Assembly (NCBI RefSeq): GCF_003369915.1
Contig: NC_046676.1
Coordinates: 10,088,001-10,152,000, forward strand
Direction: 5' to 3'
DNA length: 64,000 nucleotides
Origin: Drosophila miranda
Lineage: Eukaryota; Arthropoda; Insecta; Diptera; Drosophilidae
In this document: positions 56,401 to 64,000 of the stretch, one piece after another
How positions within the stretch are numbered: position 1 is the stretch's first letter
Layout of the letters: every line of letters begins with the position of its first letter
The notes under the pieces: model-generated
Seen by the model: only the letters and a program-made list of their open reading frames with translations
The model's database searches: none
Told to the model about the DNA's origin: nothing
Translations under genes and position numbers: made by a program

Positions 56401-59310
56401 CAACATGCTGTCGGGTAGGAACTTTGCGTTGCTGCTGAGGAAGCAGCTGCCACCTCTCTCGAAGATGCCGCTGTTCTGCAATCAGGGCCATTGCATGTGC
56501 AGGTTAGGGAGCACCCGCGAGAGCTGGTTATTGCAAGTGCGGAGCAGCTGGAGCAACTGCATCAGTTCCATGGAATGCTGTTCCGCGATCTGTTGAAGAT
56601 CTGGCGTCCCTGCTTTGTACTGGATCGTCGAGGCAAGGACAACTCCTACCTGATCGTGCCTCTAGCCGTGGGAGCAGAGCATCAGAATGTGGTGGACTGG
56701 CCGCTGGTCCATCAGTTCCAGCGTCTGCCCACCCCGAAGCCTGTCAGTGTGAAGCAGCGCAAGGAACAGCGAGCGCCGCGTCCAGAGGACTATGAGGGGA
56801 AAATTGTGACTCAGTGGTATGCCAACTTCGCGAGCAAGCGAATGCTCGTGCACAAGGTGCGCAGAGACCTGACTCCGAGCAGCCTGATGGGAAGCAACCA
56901 CCAGAACACGAGCTATGCCAAGTTCACCACGTCTAAGTATGGCGATGACATCGGAGGAATTGTTCGCATGGACCAGTTCCTGATCGAGGTGCGCGAGCTT
57001 ACGGAGCAACTGAACTTCTATGTCCAGCAGCGGGGCAAGACGTCGGCCCAGAGCAAGGCCAGGGCCAAGATCATCCTCATTCCGGAGCTCTGCTTTAATT
57101 TCGATTTCCCCGGCGACCTCTGGATAAAAGCAGTGTTTCTACCCAGCATCTTGAACCGGCTCCACTTCATGCTGCATGCTGAGGCATTACGACAACGCTT
57201 CAATACCTACCTGGGGCTGCAACATCTGCCTCAAAATGGAGTTGACTATAGGCCAAAGCTCTTGGAGATCGACTGGTCGTTGCGCCGCAATGTGGATACC
57301 CATGGCAATGCCATTCCCAATGATTATGATGAAGGCTCACGCTCCATTCTGGAGCCCCTACCCATCAAAGAACTTGAGATTGGGATGAAGACACTGCAGA
57401 TACGCGACTTACAACATTCGTGGCAGCAGTACCTGGAACCCGTAGACCTACCCCGGAACATCATGTCCGCCTATACCGTGGAGTTGAACTATTACAACAA
57501 TTTTATATCCGGCCAAGTGGCGTCTGTCGACAAAATGGAGCAGGACGACAGGGAGTTCTGGCTGGAGACGCAGTTCAAGATGCCTAAAGGGAACATCTAT
57601 GAGACCAGGAGTCCAGCAATGCCCCCTGCCGCATGGACTGCCCTGCTCCCGCAGACCAGCTCAGCTCCCAAACCACAGTCGTTGAATGTGTTGCCGGTTC
57701 TGATGAAGAGCGTCTCCGATGATCACATCACTCCGGCCCACCAGGGTGAGTTCCTGGCGGCCATCACCACAGCGGGATCGTCCGATGTTTATGATATGGA
57801 GCGAGTGGAGCTGTTGGGTGACTCGTTTCTCAAGATGAGTGCCAGTCTTTACCTGGCCAGCAGGTATCCCGACTGGAACGAAGGCACGCTCACGGAGGTC
57901 AAGTCGAGGCTGGTGTCCAACAAGAACCTGATGTATTGCCTCAGGGAGACGGATATTCCCAGTCGTATTAGCTGCAGTCTGTTCGACCCCAGATTAACGT
58001 GGCTTCCGCCCAGCATTAATCTGCCCGAAGATGTCTTGGATGTGTGGACGGAGCAGCCGAGCTTTGCCAAACTGATTGGTCCCCAAAATCTCTTCAATCT
58101 GGCCCTTAGTGACGAGGAGATTCTGGCAGGTCGTTGCAACGAGGATACCTATCGTCGCTTTGTGCAAGATTGCAAGAGCAATCAGCAAGGCTATTATGAC
58201 GGTGAAGACTTCTCCTCCGGCGCGAACTTCTTGTTTGGTGAGGTCACTGTTCAGAACAAGGTGGTGGCTGACACTCTGGAGGCCCTTCTGGGAGTCGTTG
58301 TGAGAAACTATGGATTGCAACATGGCTTCCGCATGCTGGAATACTTCGGCATTTGCAAGCCGGACGTTGATAAGCCATTGTCGCAGCTGCTCGATCTTCA
58401 GTTAAAGAGCACCAAGATGCGAGCCAACGCGAGCCCTGACGATATTGATGGCTTCCTGATCAACCACTCCTATTTAGAACAGAATCTGGGCTACAAATTC
58501 CGGGATCGGGGCTACCTCTTGCAGGCCCTGACGCATCCGTCGTTTCCCACCAATCGCTTGACCGGCTGCTACCAGGAGCTGGAGTTCATTGGCGATGCCA
58601 TACTCGATTTTCTCATCTCTGCATACATTTTCGAAAACAATACCAAGCTGCGTCCGGGCGAGCTCACGGATCTGCGCTCGGCCTTGGTCAATAACACGAC
58701 ACTGGGATGCATCTGCGTGCGCCACAATCTGCACCTCTTCATTCTGGCAGAGAACGCGTTGCTATCTGAAACCATCAGCAAGTTTGTGAAATTCCAAGAG
58801 AGCCAGGGACACAGAGTCACAAATCATGTACGCTTTCTGCTCGAGGAGAGAGATGTGCAGCCCGTTATTCTGGACTTGGACGATGAAGTGGAGATGGCCA
58901 TGGAAAATGAGTCGGAAGACGGTCCACGCATCGGTGCTTTCAACTTGGCGCAAAACGTAGATGTCCCCAAGGCTTTAGGCGATGTCCTGGAGGCCCTTAT
59001 CGCGGCCGTCTACCTGGATTGCCGGGATCTGCAGACAACCTGGCAGATGATCTACCATTTGTTTGAGCCCGAGCTGAAGGAATTCTCCCAGAATATACCC
59101 ATCAGCCCGATCCGTCAGCTCCAAGAGCACAAGCTGGCCAATCCCGTCTACGGTCCGCCCCTGGTAGACAAGGACGTTGTGATGATGTACTGCCAGTTCA
59201 CCTGCATGGAGAAGACCATTCGGGTCATTGGTTTCGGCTCCAACAAGGACCAAGCCAAATTGGCTGCTGCCAAGAGCGCTCTTCAGAAATTGGCTAAGTG
59301 TGATGCATAA
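53489..59310 (+). pseudogene. Dcr-2: Dicer-2, copy 3 (1-bp frameshift, helicase-only product)
   Basis: Exons 53489-53527, 53611-53741, 53870-54047, 54208-54518, 54585-55287 and 55367-56159 are intact. In exon 7 (56226 on) a CCC run present in copies 1 and 2 is CC at 56488-56489, shifting frame after residue 806. Translation ends at 56594-56596, giving 841 residues: complete helicase and the following dimerisation region but no PAZ, RNase III or dsRBD. The downstream frame stays open to 59310, so the lesion is young. Five copy-3-specific replacements all lie after the shift, while the protein before it equals copy 2. The unit has also lost upstream DNA containing the DRE. Either a young pseudogene or a gene for a helicase-only Dicer-2. 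Confidence 0.88.
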
Positions 59311-60232
59311 TCCAAAGAACTTCATACCATTGACCGTGACCCACAAAGTCTAAGCCTGACATCCATTCTGAATACGTACAATTAATTTCCACGTCTGAAT
59401 GTTCAAAATGGGTGTGATGCTTAGACTTTTATTGGTCACTGTATTATTTGTAAGCTTTTCATGAACAAAAAAGCATTTTTACCAATTAGTTTATCTTTTT
59501 AAAAATTATTTTAATATGTGCGATTTCATGTACCGCGTGTGCTCGTTTTAGCTATATTTACAATGGGCTAGATGGGCGGGCTACATCGTCAACGACATCA
59601 ATGCCATTGTTTATATTTACAATAAAGTGCAGAGTGCACTCTACATTCATTTGATCCGAGTGTCCATGCAACAGCGGTGGCTTCTGTTCAGGCCTCTGCA
59701 GATACATATATTAAGTGCCTTAGAAACTACAAATTAGAGTAAAGTAACATTGGAGGAAACAACAAATGTTTAAATGTTCCAAAGATCTGTAAGATTCTGT
59801 ATGAAACTGGAATAAACTCAATTTAAATAAAAATTGTTCTTCTCAGACCATAAATCCTCCGTCGCATCGATATTCATTTATATTTTATGCCTCGACTTTG
59901 GCTAATTTGTCAAGCCTTTATTTACTCCAATTGAGTTTCTCCACTCCCACAGCGGTCCCTCGGCAATAAAAGTGCAAGTGACAAATGGTGGGGGCAGTCC
60001 AGACCAGGCCCATAGAAGCACTTCAAGACCAGAGTCAGAGCTCAATTAGATTTCATTAAATTGTTGCAACAGCGAACGAAATGCGAGCACAAATGAAAAT
60101 GAAAATGAAAATGAGAATTAATTGCACTAATCACTTGTGCGCGAATAAACAAATGTCTAGAGCAGCGAACTGCAGTGAACTGTAACGAAGTAATTATTGT
60201 ACCCGGGAGAGGAGAGGGCGAAAAATCGAAAG

Positions 60233-63200
60233 CTAATCAACTGTCGAATGGTGGCGGGCGGCGGGCGGCGGGTGTCGGAAGAGTAAATAACAAAGACGAA
60301 TGGGGTTCGCCGTTTGGCGCTCGGCTTCGTATTGAGATTTATCTGGTTTCACAGTGCTCTTAAAGCCTCTAGAGTAGAGATAATGGCCGAGCAATTTCAA
60401 TTCGTAGCCTTCCTCCTCGCTGCCAATAACAAAGTCATCGTAGTGAGCATAGCTTGACTCTCCATTGAATCTCCTGAAGCTTATGTAGAGCTCATGAGGC
60501 TGGGAGCTGGTCAGGCGGTGCAGTTTTTCGAGGCCAATAAAGAACTCCCCGTTGAGCTTGCCAAACCCTTTCCTGTACTGATCCCAGTTGCGATAGAAGC
60601 TCACAGAGCCATCCAGTCGACGCTGAATAGCCATCCATCCAGGACCGGCGGTCGTGAGACCCTCACAGGACACCAGAAAGGGCAGGAACCCTGGCAGATG
60701 GATCAAATGAATCCCAGACGACATGCCGTAGGGCATACAAGTGGTGGTGGCTGCCTCCCAGTCTGCCAACAGGTCGTCCTTCTTCTCCCTGAACTTACCT
60801 TCAAAATATACGACTTTGGCTCTCAGATGATCGATCAATGCCGCACTGGAGGTGTTCTGTTTTCTTAAATCAGTCAACACGTGCTGTTTCCTCTTCAATC
60901 TGGTCTCGTAGACCTTGACCTTCTGCTCGAGTTCCTTGATTTGATCCGCCTTTTCCTTCAGTTTGGCTGTATATGTAGCATTTTGAGCATTACAAATCTC
61001 TGTGAGATTCTCAAATCTCTTCAGTAGATCGTCGTCAGTGTGTTCCTTGGTTTGAAGCTTGTTTATTTCATTTTCTCTGTCCTTGATGGTGGCTGCACTC
61101 TCTGCTATTTTACCCATATAAACGTCCAATAGATCATCCAGATCTCCTTTGCTAATGCGAATGGTTTTGTGCTGATCAATGTGGACTTCTGCCAACTTCT
61201 CGTGCAAGGCTGTGACATTGGCAATGGGCATGCTACTTGACGGTACTACTTCAGTTTTGTTCTTCAAGTCTATAATGGCAGCCTTGTGTAGCATATTGGA
61301 TATTACCAAACCTTCACGGAAGGCTGAGCAGGTGATGGTTCGTCTCCCGTCCGGGCACGTGCTTGTTCCGGCTTCCGTCTCATCGGCAAGAAATGGGGGG
61401 GTTTTTTTATTTCCCAGAACGGACGGGACACAGCTCTACTTCAACAATCATAATACTGACACAGTAACGTTCATTAAAATTTCACGTGCAAGCGAAGTAT
61501 CGACACAAATATGTACAAGAGCAAACACACACACGGACACATACACACATACAAGTCGTGCCACGGTGTTGTTGTGACCACTCATGCCCACCCTACCATG
61601 ATCACCGCTCCCGGTTCATCCGGTGATCCCATAAAGAAGGCTCTTACAGCCTCCTATCCAACCCCATTACCCTCCTTTGCCCAGCATGGTCCCCGCATAT
61701 AGAACTCTAGCCCCGATTCATGTTAAATCCTATATTTCATATTGAGCAATAGCACATGCATCGCACTAGTAAACTAATAAATGATTAACTCTTAATAATA
61801 CACTTTAGATTGAAATTTAACTTACAAATTGAAAGAAGGGAAGGGTACATATCTCCAGCTTGTATGTTAGGCAAATAGATAATAATAATAAATAAATATG
61901 CAAAAGGGAATGTAAAAACTGTGCGCCGCGATCGTTATGGCAGGTCAGTTATTCAAGTGCATTAGCGAAAGCAACCGCAAGTAGAAAGCATAAAAGAACG
62001 TCAGAGCGACCAGCCTCGCATCTTCCCTTTTGTGCCTTGTTCTTAAGAGGGCTGGTTCTTATGCGCGGCGTAAGCGCTTATGGTTGCCAGCAGGGCATAA
62101 GGGAGAGCGCACAGCCTCTCTTAAGCGACGAAGCCCCTGACTACGTGAGGTTTTTTTTTTTTCGGTCATGCAATAAATAGTTGCTCATAACAAACAAACT
62201 CCAATATTTTATCTTTATGTTTTGGGATCACTTACGGCCTTCCTTTGATTTGTTTTAATAAATGCGTTGAAACAGCGATGAAAGCGCTTCCATGGACTGC
62301 GGCAACGTTCCTAAAACGAAAGCTGGAGAAATACTTTTACAAAAAAAAACTCACGCTCTCCTCTGCCGTTTAACCGTTGTTCACTTTCGCCCTGTCACAC
62401 ATTCCACTTGCTATTTCTTCCGAACAGAATTTAAAAACACAACCAAAAGAAATTTACTAAGCTAATTACACTAATGACACTATAGCATAAAAATAGGAAT
62501 CAGTGGTTACACTGATGGATATAAAAAAAAACGACAGTCGTTGCCGCCGGCTTCACATCTGGGCACTCCTCGGCACTTCGTATGGGGAAACGAAAATAGG
62601 TCGAGACCCAGATCTATATTTCGGGTAGAAATTGGCTGACCGTTTACATAGCTTTAATAATTTCCGCAGAATTGGACGGCCTCCAATATATCGCGGGTCC
62701 GTGACACATAAGTGGCTCGCGCCCGCAAAGCGACTGATGAGCCGATCTTTTACGCCTCCCGCTTTGTGCTGCTCGGCCTAGCGCTGGGAATTTTTGGTAC
62801 GGAGCTGTAGTTGGGCGAGGAGCATAAGTCCCTTGCCGCGGGCGGAGGCCCTAATATCGGGGAAATTGTTGTTGCGAGCTTTCGTATTGGGGTTCAGACA
62901 GGTACCCAAACGATTGCCCGAAGTTTAAGCCGGTACTAACCGCCAATCTGAAAAATTAATTTCCTACAATAAAAAAAAAGCACTACCCTACGCCACGAGT
63001 GTATGTGGTGTATATTAGCGACGCTGAAATACATACCAATTGAGATTGGCACTTAACACACTTTTACTTTATAAGCGCACAATATTTCTTTCTTTTTGCT
63101 GTATTCAGCTGTTAAGATCTTTTCCCGGTTTTTATTCCTCTTTTTTTTTCTTTCTACTTGGACTGGACAAAAATAGCACGTCTGTCTTCGCCAACAGTTT

Positions 63201-63574
63201 TTCTTCCAAGAGACCGAGGCTAGATCTGCACAGTCTGAGACCCCCAGTACAGCGTTAAACTTGAGAATCCTCCATTTTCGAATTGACGCCGTAATTATTT
63301 TACAAGTTTCAACTCAAAAAACAGAAAAAAAACCGCTCTCCTTCGTTTACCTTTTAACTTGAATTGAGGCGGCAAAGTTGAGTAACATAGGGAGACCAAT
63401 ATCCCTTCTTGGTACTTTTCCAAATGTTCCCTTTTGTGGATCCCAGTATTTATACCTTTTTTTTATACGTTACTCTTTCAAACCACTTCACTTGGTTGGC
63501 TTAAGCTTGGGGGTGGCTTGAAAGGACCAAGGTACAGCCAAAAGAATTAGCAGTAAAACGAAATAGTTTTCCAT
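60233..63574 (-). pseudogene. Fibrinogen-like gene, copy 4 (split by LTR insertion, 3' deletion)
   Basis: The 5' part (ATG 63574 down to 63491) encodes the signal peptide. The rest continues at 61286-60233. Between them lies a 2204-bp insertion that interrupts the codons just after the signal peptide, so no secreted product can be made from the normal start. The 3' end carries the same ~460 bp deletion as copies 1 and 3. Sequence outside the lesions is almost the same as copy 3. Confidence 0.88.
61287..63490. mobile_element. Solo-LTR-like insertion, 2204 bp, 4-bp target duplication
   Basis: Absent from units 1-3 at the same site. It begins TGTAGCATATTGG and ends CCACTTCA (TG...CA) and is flanked by the direct duplication CTTG (61283-61286 and 63491-63494), the pattern of LTR-retrotransposon integration. 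No long ORF, and its start is not repeated near its end, so it is best read as one long LTR left after recombination. Gypsy-type elements with LTRs above 2 kb (for example the Gypsy12 group) exist in Drosophila; family membership is a guess. The orientation is undetermined. Confidence 0.75.
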
Positions 63575-63974
63575 TGTGAGTCGTATTCTCCGAACCGTGC
63601 ACATTTCAATCAAAATTAAACTGAGATCGCAGACGAAATGCATTTTGAATGAATTAACTGTTCAAATCCGGAAGCTAATGCAAAGCTGTTTGCTGATAAG
63701 AATTATTGCACTTCCAAGCCGCACTTGAACTTGAAAGTGTACTTGTACAGCTGCGTTTGATTCGTTTGTTAACCATAGCTGGGCTTGAATTTAAATTTTA
63801 TTTTAGATACAAATATTTAAATTATTTTAATACATTATTTAAATACATTTTTTTTCAAAACATTGGTGCTTTTTTCATTTACTTTCATACTTCACGCTCT
63901 ACTGAAAGCAGGTTGGCAGTCCAGCAGCATTTCATTCGAGGTGCAGTTTTTCAGCAGTTGGCAGTTTTCCCGTT

Positions 63975-63982
63975 TATCGATA
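63975..63982. promoter_or_regulatory. DRE in the shared upstream region, unit 4
   Basis: Perfect TATCGATA in the same position as units 1 and 2, close to the window edge. Confidence 0.5.
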
Positions 63983-64000
63983 GCAACAGTGGAACATATG

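Larger units (their letters stand above)
50495..59803 (+). repeat. Tandem array unit 3 (fibrinogen-like pseudogene + frameshifted Dicer-2 copy 3)
   Basis: 9309 bp. Relative to unit 2 it lacks ~458 bp at the 3' end of the fibrinogen-like gene, 120 bp of shared promoter region (junction near 52366) and one GGTATATTT box, plus 1 bp within Dicer-2. Confidence 0.92.
59804..64000 (+). repeat. Tandem array unit 4, partial (runs off the window)
   Basis: Starts as the others do, contains the fibrinogen-like gene split by an LTR insertion, and at 63495-64000 continues into the same upstream region that precedes Dicer-2 in units 1-3. A fourth Dicer-2 about 1 kb beyond the window edge is therefore expected. 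Confidence 0.88.

Noticed and set aside
61179-61577. 132-codon plus-strand open frame
   Set aside because: It spans the junction between the fibrinogen-like gene (antisense) and the LTR insertion, so it is a chance chimera.
31155-64000. Possibility that the whole array is an assembly duplication
   Set aside because: Units carry distinct substitutions, separate deletions, a private LTR insertion with target duplication and a private frameshift, which is hard to get from haplotype duplication alone. Not fully excluded without reads; two-haplotype expansion could explain at most part of it.
1-64000. CRISPR arrays, operons, ribosome binding sites, rRNA and tRNA genes
   Set aside because: Spliced genes and insect promoters show a nuclear eukaryotic genome; no regular spacer array and no cloverleaf or rRNA sequence recognised.

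Overview
The window is insect nuclear DNA, almost certainly from a Drosophila of the obscura group. Introns are short (57-80 nt) with GT..AG ends, promoters carry DRE (TATCGATA) and Ohler motif 1/6 elements, and the genes match the neighbourhood of D. melanogaster 54B-C (Muller element C): Golgi pH regulator, Nischarin, an Ir54a-type ionotropic receptor, row, a lysosomal-type lipase and Dicer-2. Species is not certain. Muller C is a neo-sex chromosome in D. miranda, where RNAi genes are (from memory) reported to have amplified, so that species is a reasonable guess but not shown by the sequence.

Layout. 1-1376: 3'-truncated Golgi pH regulator (minus). 1597-2669 and 7576-8687: two copies of one ~1.1 kb dispersed repeat. 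2936-5134: Nischarin (plus), with an unexplained ORF in its second intron. 5570-7372 and 10242-12047: two paralogous divergent ionotropic receptors; the second lies wholly inside an intron of the zinc-finger gene row (9207-13326, minus). 13969-15976: a protein with an ISXO2/IS1595-type transposase-like region (minus). 16713-17978: acid lipase (minus). 18806-19508: Arg/Ser-rich nuclear protein (plus), convergent with mRpL41 (19550-20050, minus). 20676-30729: a MADF/C2H2 zinc-finger gene (plus) with a 7.2 kb first intron.

31155-64000 is the striking part: a direct tandem array with a period of about 9.3-9.9 kb. Each unit holds a secreted coiled-coil/fibrinogen-domain gene (minus) head-to-head with Dicer-2 (plus). 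Three Dicer-2 copies are present, and a fourth unit runs off the right edge. Dicer-2 copies 1 and 2 are intact (1746 codons deduced, 5 residue differences). Copy 3 has a 1-bp frameshift before PAZ and both RNase III domains, and has lost a promoter segment containing the DRE. Of four fibrinogen genes only the second is complete: the other three share one 3' deletion, copy 1 also has a nonsense mutation, and copy 4 is split by a 2.2 kb solo-LTR-like insertion with a 4-bp target duplication.

A second unusual thread is a ~300 bp dispersed repeat carrying tandem motif-6-like GGTATATTT boxes. It lies immediately upstream of three unrelated genes: the ISXO2-like gene, the MADF/zinc-finger gene and every Dicer-2 copy. 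It looks like a mobile or duplicated core-promoter module.
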